From contig JAHDVF020001468.1 of NCBI GenBank assembly GCA_022606425.2, forward strand, positions 1,674,001-1,738,000: 64,000 nt of DNA, read 5' to 3'. The notes beneath the pieces are model-generated. The model worked only from the letters and a program-made list of their open reading frames with translations, did no database searches and had not been told where the DNA came from. This document shows, piece after piece, positions 21,372 to 32,179 of this stretch; position 1 is the stretch's first letter, and every line of letters begins with the position of its first letter. The position numbers and the translations under genes are program-made. This stretch comes from Lepidostoma basale (lineage: Eukaryota > Arthropoda > Insecta > Trichoptera > Lepidostomatidae).

Positions 21372-22170
21372 TTACATGTAATGATAATCAATAAAATAGC
21401 TCAAAATAAAAATTGTTTACATTTGTATCAAATGACCTGTTGTATAAAAATAAAAAAATAAAAATCCCCTCCATATTGACGTCCTGAGATCAGATAATCT
21501 GGATTTCATCATTATCGCTTAAATTTCGACCGTTAATACAATTTTTTTCACCTTACATGATCAATATTATTGTTAATATCATACTGTATTGTCAATATTA
21601 TTGATCGTGTAAGAGACGCTTTACATATTACATTGAGTGCATTTTTCACTGTTCTGAGTAGGGCAGTTACGTTGAAGCCAAGTACAGCTGTCTTGGATCT
21701 CGGGTCAGTTAGCTTTTGGTCGCTCAATAGTGAACAGGCACTAGTCGTGACGCTCCGCGCCGTCACTGTATACGTTCGATTTACGAATCTGTTTAAAACA
21801 TTCGAAAATACCGTTAATTTTACAGTAGAGCAAGTCTCAATACTTTAAAAAGTATTGATATAACTGTGACATTAAATACATTTTAAAACGCGATTATTTG
21901 TGTCAGTGTTTGATAATTATTAATATTTTTATATTAAATATATCAATATGACCATCTACAGTAAATTGGTTCAAATAATCTTGATTTGTGTATAATGATG
22001 TATTTGAAAATCAAATTACTTGGCTGTCTCGTATGGAAATTCCGATAAAAGCTAAGCCCAGATTAAACAAGTAAGTAATGCTTTTTATTTTGAATAGAAA
22101 TATTTGACATTTTGTTTTTTTGAATGTATACAAAAACTTGTAGACAAATACTGGATTTTACCCATTACAT

Positions 22171-22408
22171 TAAGAATTAATTGTATCTCAATAGAGACGA
22201 AGATGTAAATTATTTGGAAACAGAATTTTCAAAAATAATTGTCAGACGTGGTGTTTCTTAAGAAGGTCGGAATGGGGAATGTTGATTTACATAAAGCGAT
22301 CGCTTAATTCAACCAATGACAGGTCATAAGTCCTGTAAACGCCTCGACCAGCATATTGTTTCCAAATAATTTAGATCTTCGTCTCTATTGAGATACACTT
22401 AATTCTTA
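22171..22408. mobile_element. FB8 MITE, longer copy
   Basis: TAAGAATTAATTGTATCTCA, then ATAGAGACGAAGAT and AAATTATTTGGAAACA form the left terminus; the reverse complement closes the element. A shorter relative, 40873-40993, keeps the ends and the CAATGACAGGTCATAAGTCC interior. Similar sequence (GTAGACAAATACTGGATTTT) also precedes both copies, so the repeat unit may be larger. Confidence 0.8.
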
Positions 22409-22649
22409 AGGAAATATTTGAATTTAAATATAACATTTTATTCTACAATATGAAAACTAATAGCATTTATTAAAATATGTTTTGGTTTGATTTATTGTGT
22501 AGAGTATTCTTCACTATGTCAACTGTATTAAATTCAATGAAACGCGTTGAAAATACGAATTTAATATTATACTAGATAATGTTTTTTGTATTATGTAACA
22601 TAATTAGATTTTATATAATAATTCTCAGATCAGACATAATAATTGAAAA

Positions 22650-22752
22650 CTAAATCTTCTTCTTCTTCTTCTTTTAGACCTTTGGTCTGTTCCTGTAATC
22701 AGGCTGGCCTCTCTTGGGAGGTCGACTCCCACCTATCCTTCCATCTCTTTAG
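22650..22752 (-). mobile_element. LINE 3' end with GAA-rich tail
   Basis: On the plus strand TCTTCTTCTTCTTCTTTTAG is followed by CCTTTGGTCTGTTCCTG and a TCCTTCCATCTCTTTAG end, the layout of LINE-H-type 3' ends. Only about 100 bp remain. Confidence 0.5.
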
Positions 22753-24012
22753 CTTTAATATTTCAATCATAATTAAACCTTTTTTTATATAACATTCAAT
22801 GCATTTAATTAATAAAGCTTGAGATTATTTGATTTCATTAAATAGAATAATTAACCTATATATTATACAACATTTTGAAATTTGTTAAATGAAATAATTA
22901 TTTGAATATTTTTTTAAAAACACTGTATTTTTTACACTTTTCTCGAACATGTCCATCATTTCACACTGTACAAGTCCTTCTTCAGTCCATTTTTTTAAAA
23001 TTATGATATAATGCAAAATCTACACCCATGTATTTTCTTAATTTATTATTATTAATGAAAAAAATTAACTCTTATTAGAATTTATTGAAGATAATATATT
23101 TTAATGTTAAAATTGTTTAATTAATTAATATTGTACAAGAGTTAATTAAGCGTAAATATATGTAGTAGTATTAAACGTATATTTTATGGTCAGCTAGTTT
23201 ATTCGAAAAAACGTTTATTCCTTATCTGATATTTAATAATATATAACTATTCTAAAAATCCGAAAATGCTAAATCTAACGATACAATTTGTTTTTAGTAA
23301 TAAAATTCATCATATGCCATTTATAACGTTTAATATCCAATTATGTTACTACAGCCTATTCGATATACCTAAACGAGTTTCTTTTTAATTTTACATATTT
23401 TTTGTTTCAGTTCCATTATGAATTTAAGTTCCATTTACATTATCAATGTATACTTTCTTCATCACCATTTCTTTATTCTTTCTTTTCGTGTATCCAAATT
23501 ATCATAGTTACCCGTTCAATAATTCATTTATAATTATTTTGTCTGCTTTGCATTATTATTTTCTACCAGTGCTCGATACTGTCTCGTTACAAAAGTAATT
23601 AAAACAGCTAAAGCACACAAACTAATATAATGATAATTTATTTATTTATTTATTGTTGGTACTTACTAATAATAACTACCATACACCTCAGCACTCGTCA
23701 TATAACTGCTATCATTACTGCAGTCCATGTATAAAATTTTATAATTATATTATAATAAATATAAGATTTAAGCACGTGATATTGTTTTTAATTATTAATA
23801 TCATGTTATATGTATAATATAAACACGATGACACGGAACTAATAAAATTTAATGTTTATTTACATTTTTATTATATTTATACATTGAAAGTAATGAATCA
23901 TATAAAAATCATAAGTAAAGACTGCATTTTTTAAAAACAAAATAAAAAAACGATTTATTCTGAAATACACTTTAAGAAAAGTGCTAAAAGCAAATATTTA
24001 TATGGTTTATAT
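22753..24012. other. AT-rich spacer
   Basis: A short TTTA microsatellite lies at 23638-23656. The stretch 23400-23560 faintly resembles LINE-A on the minus strand (TTCCATTTACATTATCAATGT, then TACTTTCTTCATCACCATTT) but is too eroded to call. Otherwise nothing is recognised. Confidence 0.35.
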
Positions 24013-24060
24013 CAGAGGTTCCCAAACTTTATTGCCCTGTAGATAACATCATTGGATTTT
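24013..24060 (+). mobile_element. Possible hAT-type terminus
   Basis: CAGAGGTTCCCAAACTTTAT resembles the terminal repeat of many hAT elements (CAGnGGTTCCCAAACTTTT). The matching end was not found nearby, so this is a lone terminus. Confidence 0.4.
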
Positions 24061-24211
24061 TTTCCTCGTGGACAAAAAATATATACATATAAAATATGTT
24101 TTTTCCTAAACCTATTAAATTCTTATGTTTCTTTCGCAAATGACGGATACTCACTTTGGTATTTTTTTTGTAGATTGAATAATTGTATAACAAAGAAATA
24201 CGCTTACAATC

Positions 24212-24318
24212 TTTGATTAATACGAAAGAAAACGTCTGTTTTCTAGAAGTTTTATTATAATTTATGTGAACGACGTGTTTTGCCTGCCTAAGGCATTATC
24301 AAATATTAACAAACATTT
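24212..24318. repeat. FB2 single arm
   Basis: AATACGAAAGAAAACGTCTG to CTAAGGCATTATCAAATATT, without the opposite arm. LINE-A begins within 10 bp of its end. Confidence 0.7.
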
Positions 24319-24324
24319 GAAAAT

Positions 24325-24412
24325 GTGAATGTGGAAGAATCTAGAGAGGTATTATGTCAGGTACGAGTAGTATGGCACTCCATTCTATCTGCCTACCCTT
24401 TCGGTGAAACGG
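24325..24412 (+). mobile_element. LINE-A last 90 bp
   Basis: TGAATGTGGAAGAATCTAGA to GCCTACCCTTTCGGTGAAAC corresponds to MNVEESRE...SILSAYPFGET. The TTAG tail is missing. Confidence 0.75.
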
Positions 24413-24414
24413 CG

Positions 24415-25108
24415 ATTTGTTGTTGTTGTATTTTTATTTATCATAAACTGTGTTTATAAGAAATGAAAAGGTTTTGAAATGCATTTGAACATTTAAATAT
24501 AAATTTAAATACGAATTTTCTTTTTTATCGAACGAACATTTATATTCTCTTGTTACGCGTTAAAAGATTTCTATCACTTACAAATTTTATATAGGTGACA
24601 CAAAAAGTTGTTAGATTAAGAAATCGCCTTTTTGAAATATGAATGATTAATATTTCTTTCGAAATGTATCAACAATTATGTAACCCTTTAAATAAAATAT
24701 ATAAAATTTCATTATGCAAGTCTAACTTAACGAAATTCACATATAGTGCCTTAAAATCTTTATAACCTTTGAAATTGTTTCTAAGATGCTTACATTATAT
24801 TTGACACCATTTCGTGTATTACTAACAGGGCACATTTGCGAAATTAATAATAAAATATTAATTACAAATTTTGATGCCTAATATAATATTACTACAGATT
24901 GATGTTACTGAAATACAAGGTAGGTACTCGGCTTGGGATAACTTCTTGAATATGAATGATGTTTAAACAAAAATCTCAACAAAACATAAGCATTTATAAG
25001 CATGGCAAGATTTTAATTAATAGAGGACCTCATAGACATTTATAAGACATTCAAATTAAATCATATTTCAAATAAGAGTAAAATATTGTAACTAAAAAAA
25101 GGTTTATT
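24415..25108. other. AT-rich spacer
   Basis: No feature recognised. Confidence 0.35.
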
Positions 25109-25109
25109 A

Positions 25110-25592
25110 GTTATCAAATCAGTTTATTAACTCAAAAGACACTACAAACAGCAAAATGTTTAAGGCATCTGTTGAGTACAGGTAAAATATTATAAAATAT
25201 AACATGATACCAAGAACGCATTAGAGATGGTTCGACATTAGGAAGACAAGATACTTTCTAAAGTCAAGAGTATTTGTCCCCTGAACGTACCTTCACTAAT
25301 ATGAAAGACGTCGATCTCCAAGGAGACGGCGTTCAGCAGACCCACCGGTGTCACCAGAGGCAGATTGGTTCTGATGGCCGGTAGCCTCTTCCTGATAACC
25401 TCTCCAGCATAACGGAATATCTCGCCTCGTGAGGACTTCATATCACAGAACCACTTTCGAGTCTGCTCTGAACCAACGCGTTGTATAGGACTTTGAGCAC
25501 ATTCGGATCTCTGAAAACCCTTCCAGTCCGAATGATGAAGCCCAACATCCTCAGTGCAATGTCACAAATCCTCTAGATATGTGCACGAAAAG
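25110..25592 (-). mobile_element. Jockey-1 copy with internal deletion
   Basis: Read on the minus strand it begins with CACATATCTAGAGGATTTGT, runs through MLGFIIRTGRVFRDPNVLKV and RYAGEVIRK, then jumps to LPAIRTNLPLVTPVG and SLEIDVFHISEGTFRGQILL, ending in the shared 3' UTR and AAACTGATTTGATAAC. Compared with the copy at 1-894, about 250 bp between the LERVQ block and the RTNL block are missing in a single deletion. A TGA also replaces Trp in the IWSP block. It is a clear pseudogene. Confidence 0.8.
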
Positions 25593-25982
25593 TCACATAT
25601 CGAATGGTAGTACGTTATACCGGAATATGGAATATATATTTCCGAAACATGTTTTGTCTAGTATTTTAATTAACTTGTTTTATACCAAGTTTAATATCCT
25701 TACATATAGAATTTCACAGCTTTAACATCTTAAATTTATATAGCATTTTGTGAAACTCTTTTTGTTTTAAAATTCTTGTTTTTGATCAAATAAAAAAAGC
25801 CTGCTAATTCGTTTAAAATATGCTTTTAAATCGAGAAATATCATGAAAAATATTTACAAAACGTGTTTTGAATACCAAAAGCTAGACGTATTAAAAAAAT
25901 GAATGAATTAGTAAAGTTATTTGCATGTTAGCACCAGGATTTAATTCACACCGAGTGTATGATATGTCAATAAAATATTATT

Positions 25983-26156
25983 TTGACGTTTTTACCTCAA
26001 TTCGTAGAACTTGTGTGACATGATCTCGAATAATTTGATTAACTTTTGTTTTTATGGTATAGGTAATATTAAATCCTTATTGGTTTAACACTACTCTAAA
26101 ATATTATACTTAGATACGAGTATAATATATAATATAAATAAATAATAACTATCCCA
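25983..26156 (+). repeat. 176-bp direct repeat, copy 1
   Basis: TTGACGTTTTTACCTCAATT to AATAAATAATAACTATCCC recurs at 29107-29279 in the same orientation with few differences. The core TGACATGATCTCGAATAATT is identical. The end resembles an A-rich LINE tail, so both may be retroelement UTR pieces. Confidence 0.75.
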
Positions 26157-26292
26157 TAGTCATATACATAAAAAGTATACCCGTAAAATAGAAACACATT
26201 TGGTAACAAATGCAGTTTAAATACAGGTAACGGGTAGAAAATCTTTATTGATATTTTGATTGAAAATATTTAAATTTAAATATAATACGGGT

Positions 26293-26362
26293 ATAAACGA
26301 CCGTTTTCTAGAATTTTCTAGAGTACCTAGCGTGTTTCGCCTTCCTAGAAAATTATCAAATA
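26293..26362. repeat. FB2 arm interrupted by a mariner-type element
   Basis: CGACCGTTTTCTAGAATTTT, then GCGTGTTTCGCCTTCCTAGA and AATTATCAAATA; the FB2-like sequence ends at the insertion point of the next element. Confidence 0.55.
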
Positions 26363-26808
26363 TAGGGTGTTTTTTTTAAAAGGTATACATATTCAAAAAA
26401 CACATTAAAATAATGTTAATGTCTATGATATTGGCTTTATATAATAGATAATTTATGCCATTATTGTTTAAATATGATTTCGGGCATTGAAGCGCCACGG
26501 CTAGTTTGAATGAAGCGCAATCGTGAAGTCTAATTTCCGACAATTGTCGTCTTTGTGGATGCGTATTATGCACTAGAGTGTACGTGGTGCGAAAACGATC
26601 CATGGTCTTCCGAATAACTTGCTCGGATGGACGATTATTTCGACCGTAAAATGGACGTAGTGCACGATAAGTTTGGCGAACCGTACCATGATTAAACGTG
26701 AAATGGCAAAATGTACTGACTGCAAATCAACTGTCAACTGTCAAATTGACAGTCTGTAGAAACAATGTTGCCAGTTTAAAAACCAAACTTCTAAAAAAAA
26801 CACCCTAT
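26363..26808 (-). mobile_element. IS630/Tc1-mariner derivative with transposase N-terminus
   Basis: The ends are TAGGGTGTTTTTTTT and its complement, flanked by TA (26361-26362, 26809-26810), as in the IS630/Tc1-mariner superfamily. The minus strand encodes SVRQTYRALRPFYGRNNRP, then SEQVIRKTMDRFRTTYTL and VHNTHPQRR, which matches the helix-turn-helix N-terminal region of mariner-type transposases. The catalytic DDE domain is absent, so the 446-bp element is an internal deletion derivative. It sits in an FB2 arm. Confidence 0.8.
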
Positions 26809-27332
26809 ATTATCATATTTGATAGTTCCCTAGTTATTCCCCTCCAGGAATGCCAGTGTTAATTCAATTTAATTGTTAGTCAACCTTTTTTATAATTAAT
26901 ATAAGGTAAATACTAATATACAATAGTATTCAACCTATCCTAAGAGCGATAGTCACTCTGACAGCCGAAAAAATAAATCCAGTTGACACCCCCACTAAAG
27001 ATATCTACAAAAAGACAAAAATCCTCCCAATAAAAACACTGCCTACATGACCATAAACTATACAAGCAAACAACATGTATATCTATTTAGTTTTAATTAG
27101 TAATAAGTAATTTTATGTATAATTATTTACAAACTACAATAAGTATGGCTTTAATAATGTTTAAAAGAGCCACTTATGTCATAAATAGTGGGGTATCAAT
27201 AATGAAAGTCCTCTCACGATACTCCCATATTAAATCGAATAAAAAAATGTGATTTTCGGGATTTTTTTGACCGTGACAATTAAAGAATTTGGGGATCGCG
27301 ATTTTTTTATTTTTAAGTGTACTTTCAATAAA

Positions 27333-27847
27333 AGCTAGAATGGCAGTGCACAATGGTGTTCTTCTACCGACCCTTATGTATAGAAACGAAGCACGGAACT
27401 GGCAAAAGAAGGATGAAAGTAGAATAATTGCAGTAGAAATGAGATCTCTTAGACGAATGTGTGGATACTATGTGTATGATAGAGTGTCGAATGAAAATAT
27501 AAGAAGTGAATGCGGTGCGAATGATGGTGTCATGAACAAAAAAATGAAAGGATCATTAAGATGGTTTGGACATATGGAAAGAATGAATTAAGAAAGAGTG
27601 GTAAAAAAAGTATATGCTAATGATGTAAATGGAACCAGAAATAGAGGAAGACCGTGGAAAACGTGGCACGATCAAATAAATCAAATATTGAATGTCGGTC
27701 ATGTGAGGAGTCAGAGAAATCGACGCGCGTGCATGACACGATGTATGAATGTTGAGGAAGCGAGAGAAATATGTCAGGAAAGAAAAGTGTGGCAGTCCAT
27801 TATTTCTGCCTACCCCTTCGGGGAGACGGCGTGATAGTTAGTTAGTT
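27333..27847 (+). mobile_element. LINE-A, 5'-truncated, with 12-bp target duplication and a single nonsense codon
   Basis: ACTTTCAATAAA occurs at 27321-27332 and 27848-27859, immediately outside the element. The frame reads ARMAVHNGVLLPTLMYRNEA, then MRSLRRMCGYYVYDRVSNEN, GSLRWFGHMERMN, stop, RKTWHDQINQIL-type and RACMTRCMNVEEAREICQER, ending SAYPFGETA. The only break is GAA to TAA at 27589-27591 compared with the 29-kb copy; the same frame continues to 27834. The tail is GTTAGTTAGTTA. This is among the younger LINE-A copies and defines the family's 3' end. Confidence 0.9.
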
Positions 27848-27859
27848 ACTTTCAATAAA

Positions 27860-29106
27860 GTTTTTATAATATTTTATTGAAAAGTATTCAATAGTAACAA
27901 AGTTATCAGCGTTGCTGTAGATTCATAAAAAAGCTCTCTTAGCGGTCGCATCGATTTCTCGAAAAGGGGTTATCTGAAGAAAAAAATCTAAATTTATTAT
28001 TAAAATTATTATGAATGTTATCGTTGTACGTAGCCGATTTTTTTTGTTAGATTTTTCACTAAATGGCGACCGATTGAAAATAATTCACATTTTTTTAGCA
28101 GCAGCTTTTCTAGCAATCTTAAAAATAGTGAAAATCAAATTTTACAAAATCGTCTTCGCTTAACGATAGCAAAGACAAATAAAATAAACAGAAAAAAATT
28201 AAATCGGTTTATAATTGCTCGAGTTATCGATGCGACCAGTTTAAAAAAGAAAATTGAAGAAAAAAGCGTAAAGTTTTAAATTAATTTTTATAACTATAAA
28301 AGGATGTATCTTCTAAAATACGAGTATTTATACTTACATCAAACTATCGATTCCTGGGCTATATGATGGTTCTTCCTCTTTATCTCCAGTGGTGTCCTTG
28401 ATTTTTTTTTTGTTAACCCTTTCCATGCGATTTTCAGCAGCTTTCACCCGGTTAGCGTCGCGGTGGTCACCGTAGCGATATGGGCGCATGGACAGTCGGT
28501 CTACTTTCTCTCAGTAAAATGACTGTAACTCAATCAATTTTCGGAATTTTGACCTAAAATTTTATATAAATATTTTTGAAGGTATAAACTTTAAATTGAA
28601 ACAAAAAAATCACACAATCACATATATCCTATCCCCTATACGTTGGATTTGATGGACCGGTCGGTGTTTCTTAATGCATGGTTATAAATTGACCATTTAA
28701 ATATATAATATGTATTTTAATTGTCCACTGGGAAAATAAAGAATTTGAATTTATTGTAGGATGACCGGCGTTCAGCTCAACATAAATTAATACCAGCCAG
28801 TTAATCTTATACCGATTTTTATGTTTAATTACCTAGTTTAAATAAATATGAACAGTCCTGCAAATATACAAACAACATTCTTTACATCTTTTTGTGCCAT
28901 TCTGTCTATATTTTTCAAAGAGTTCCAAAGCTCAAATATATCGCAAACAAAATACCGTTGGAAATATGAGATATGTTATTTAAAAACGTTAACCTGATCC
29001 ACTGTACATGACACCTAGCTTTATTCCCTTATTAATGCATGTATTTGTTTATGTGTTTAAACAGCATTTTTATAATAATATTATTATACATTATGTAATA
29101 CCTATA
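27860..29106. other. AT-rich spacer with a short inverted pair
   Basis: GGTCGCATCGAT (27943-27954) and ATCGATGCGACC (28226-28237) form a perfect 12-bp inverted pair about 270 bp apart, possibly a fold-back relic. 28400-28510 is GC-richer and contains GTTAACCCTTTCCATGCG with no matching partner. Confidence 0.35.
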
Positions 29107-29279
29107 TTGACGTTTTTACCTCAACTCGTAGAACTTGTGTGACATGATCTCGAATAATTTGATTAACTTTTGCTTTTATGGTATAGGTAATATTAAATCT
29201 TTATTGGTTTAACACTGCTTTAAAATATTATACTTGCATATTATATATAATATAACATAAATAAATAATAACTATCCCC
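29107..29279 (+). repeat. 176-bp direct repeat, copy 2
   Basis: Second copy of the repeat at 25983-26156; LINE-A follows within 10 bp. Confidence 0.75.
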
Positions 29280-29287
29280 ACACCCTA

Positions 29288-29858
29288 GTGTTTAAACTTA
29301 AAGTTGTCATCGCAAACAAAAACCTATCCGAAAAAGCTAGAATGGCAGTGCACAATGGCGTTCTTCTACCGACCCTTATGTATGGAAGCGAAGCATGGAA
29401 CTGGCAAAAGAAGGAAGAAAGTAGAATAAATGCAGTAGAAATGAGATCTCTTAGACGAATGTGTAGATACTCTGTGTATGATAGAGTGTCGAATGAAATA
29501 TAAGAAGTGAATGCGGTGCGAATGATGGTGTCATGAACAAAATAATGAAAGGATCATTAAGATGGTTTGGACACATGAAAAGAATGAATGAAGAAAGAAT
29601 GGTAAAAAAAGTATATGTTAATGATGTAAATGGAACCAGAAATAGAGGAAGACCGAGGAAAACATGGCACGTCAAATAAATCAAATATTGAATGTCGGCC
29701 ATGTGAGGAGTCAGAGAAATCGACGCGCGTGCATGACACGATGTATGAATGTTGAGGAATCGAGAGAAATATATCAGAAAAGAAAAGCGTGGCAGTCCAT
29801 TCTTTCTGCCTACCCCTTCGGGGAGACGGCGTGATGGTTAGTTAGTAAGTTAGTAATA
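29288..29858 (+). mobile_element. LINE-A copy, two small frameshifts
   Basis: It starts VVIANKNLSEKARMAVHNGV then LLPTLMYGSEAWNWQKKEES and MRSLRRMCRYSVYDRVSNE. One A is missing near 29499 and one base near 29670 (CACGTCAAAT for CACGATCAAAT), shifting the frame twice. Otherwise the sequence closely matches the 27-kb copy. The tail is GTTAGTTAGTAAGTTAG, with a mariner-type MITE inserted right after it. Confidence 0.85.
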
Positions 29859-30159
29859 TAGGGTGTTTTTTTAGAGTTATACAATGCATATTCAAAATGA
29901 AAAAAAAAACACTTTAAAATAATGTTAATGTCAAAAGTCAATGTAGTGTAAAATGGACGTAGTGCACGATAAGTTTGGCGAACTGAACCATGATTTTCAT
30001 AATAAATGTGCACAATTTGCAAGCGCCATTCTGACGTCAGTCTATTTATGGTGAAATGGCAAAATATACTGACTACAAATCAACTATCAATTGTCAAATT
30101 GACAATCTATAGAAACAATGTTGCCAGTTTTAAAACCAAACCTCTATAAAAACACCCTA
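29859..30159 (-). mobile_element. IS630/Tc1-mariner MITE, shorter derivative
   Basis: Ends TAGGGTGTTTTTTTAGAG and CTCTATAAAAACACCCTA, flanked by TA. It keeps GSVRQTYRALRPFY on the minus strand, then jumps to the 3' region. It shares the CAAATCAACTATCAATTGTC and CAATGTTGCCAGTTTTAAAA region with the 26.4-kb element but has a different, larger deletion. Confidence 0.85.
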
Positions 30160-30703
30160 TATAATACAATAAAACAAATTGAAATGAATGTCAAATAATC
30201 ATATAATGGTATTATTAAACTTCTTTTTAAAAAAAACACTCTTTTGGTTATTAGAGGAAACCTTGTTTATTGTGCCTTAGTATGAATTACTTAAATTGAT
30301 ATCCCATTGTCGCCCGCCCCCTTCGACTGCCTTAATACCATATATACCTCTGGACCCGCTAACGCCCCCAATAAAGGCTCAAGCACCCACAAGGGGGCGG
30401 TGCCACCCTAATTGGAACCAATGAGTTAGTTTATCCGCTAATAGTTCTAGATTAATTATTTCAAATGATAAATAGCCTTTTCTAGCCTTTTGTGTGTCAA
30501 ATAACTCTAAAAGGAGTCTATTTTTATTTATTTTTGTTGGTACATAAACACATCTAATATAAAATAGTAATTTGTAACAAAATATATATTTTATCATATT
30601 AGACATTTTAATTAGATATTTACACAAAGTTCGTAAAACTGTTAGGTCAATTGTTATTATTGTAAACTGATTTGATTATTATTATTATTATTATTATTTT
30701 ATG
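30160..30703. other. No gene recognised; C-rich block and (ATT)n
   Basis: The stretch 30305-30410 is unusually C-rich (CCCGCCCCCTTCGACTGCC, CACAAGGGGGCGGTGCC) for this window and unassigned. (ATT)n occupies about 30674-30700, next to repeat X. Confidence 0.45.
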
Positions 30704-30842
30704 TGATTCGCTCTTCACATCATTATAGCGCGAGCCAAATCGATGTAAAGAGTACAGCTATCATATTGATTCTCGTGACATGTGATAAGTAGCTAATCTG
30801 TCGCCATTTTATTGTCACGTGAATTTTACACCAGACCAAAGA
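30704..30842 (-). repeat. Repeat X, minus strand
   Basis: The complement of the 2790-2917 repeat: GATTCGCTCTTCACATCATT, CCAAATCGATGTAAAGAG and CACGTGAATTTTACACCAGA. The (ATT)n run at its left edge could be the 3' tail of a SINE, which would make X a short retroelement. Confidence 0.6.
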
Positions 30843-31126
30843 CAGTGTGACAATCACAGTAAGTAACTGTCACGTAAAATAAGATCTAATCATCATATGT
30901 TCTCACATGTTTCGCCCAAATGATAAATGAAATCAGGAAAATAAATTAGAACCGAGCGACATTGAATAGGTTCGTAAACCTTTTAGCCGGCATTCATGTG
31001 CATGTGACAATGTGCAAATTATTTTTCAATGAAATCCAATGATCCAATGATAACATAAATAAAATCAGTATTTACTTTCAATATATTGAGTAATACAGAT
31101 ATTTTAACATACTATGTATACTTCTG

Positions 31127-31349
31127 AAGAAATAGAGAAACGCCGAGGAGAACGTGGAGCGATCAAATAAATTAAATATTGAATGTCGGCCACGCGAGGA
31201 GTCGAAGAATTCGACGTACGTGCATGACACGATGTACTCGTATGAGTATTGAAGAAGCGAGAGAAGTATGTCAGGAAAGAACCGTTTGGCGTTTCATTAT
31301 TTCTGCCTAACCCTTCGGAGAGACGGTCTGATTGTAAGTTAGTTAGTTT
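31127..31349 (+). mobile_element. LINE-A 3' fragment
   Basis: EIEKRRGERGAIK-like codons, then NVGHARSRRIRRT-like, ending CCTAACCCTTCGGAGAGACG and TAAGTTAGTTAGTT. 5'-truncated and mutated. Confidence 0.8.
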
Positions 31350-32055
31350 ATTTCTTAAATGGAATTTTATCAAAGAAGACTTAAAACACATATAATATAG
31401 GCGTATAATTCACCACGGCCGGATATTTTTCGTTTACATTTATTTGATACATACAGACATTTCTTTGATACTAATAATAAAACATATTTCTTTTAATTTT
31501 TTAATCTGGGAAATGCAAAAAGCATGTTACCCTTGACCGCTTAATGTCGGTAAATAATAAAACACAGGAAACTGTATTGCATTTATTTAAGAACTTTCGG
31601 AAGTAAAAACCTTCTGGACACCATTCACGATATGAATACTTGTCCCGCAATCTTTCTGTATGCAAATTAAGGTATATTTCAAGGTAAATTCAGTGTTATG
31701 TAGGCTTGTGGAATATTGCACGTAAGTACCTACATACTGCATGTCGAAGACAAACACACTTCATATTTAACGCATGTTTAATGTTGATGACTCTACAAAT
31801 TCATGTGCGCTGAGTCAATAACATCAAGTCTCGGAAATTAATAATGTTGTAAATGCGTTTATAATGACAATATTTTGGTTTTACTAATTATAGATATATG
31901 TAGTTGTATAACAATGGTTTTAGTTGTCGTTTCGTGATGTCTGATGGTAATCAAATGCAATAAAGTTACGCGGTTATTAGTTTTAGAGACATGGAAACCT
32001 AAAATGGCGTACGTAAAAATATAATAGTATTATTCTTATAGATATAAAATAATAA
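31350..32055. other. Spacer without recognised content
   Basis: Less repetitive than most of the window. No frame, terminal repeat or cross-match was noticed. Confidence 0.35.
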
Positions 32056-32174
32056 AACACTTTGTATTTAATCACGGTATGGTTATTATAATTGATGCCA
32101 ACTAGTTTCGCTTGGATCCAAGCTTCATCAGGACAAAATTATATATTTACAGTTATTAAGTCCAAGCGAAACTC
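32056..32174. repeat. FB3 repeat, second copy
   Basis: GTATTTAATCACGGTATGGT, GATGCCAACTAGTTTCGCTT, GGATCCAAGCTTCATCAGG, and a right arm TCCAAGCGAAACT that pairs with the left arm. Confidence 0.7.
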
Positions 32175-32179
32175 TTCGT

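Larger units (their letters stand above)
20701..21622. mobile_element. Composite inverted-repeat element containing nested palindromes
   Basis: TAAAGCGACCCTTACACGAT at the left is mirrored at the right by ATCGTGTAAGAGACGCTTTA, both leading into AT-rich CAATATT repeats. A TA duplication would fit the ends. Inside lie a copy of FB2 (20744-20985), a 40-bp block also present at 55.0 kb, and palindrome FB7 (21075-21371). I infer serial insertion of small elements into a MITE-like host; no transposase motif is visible. Confidence 0.65.
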
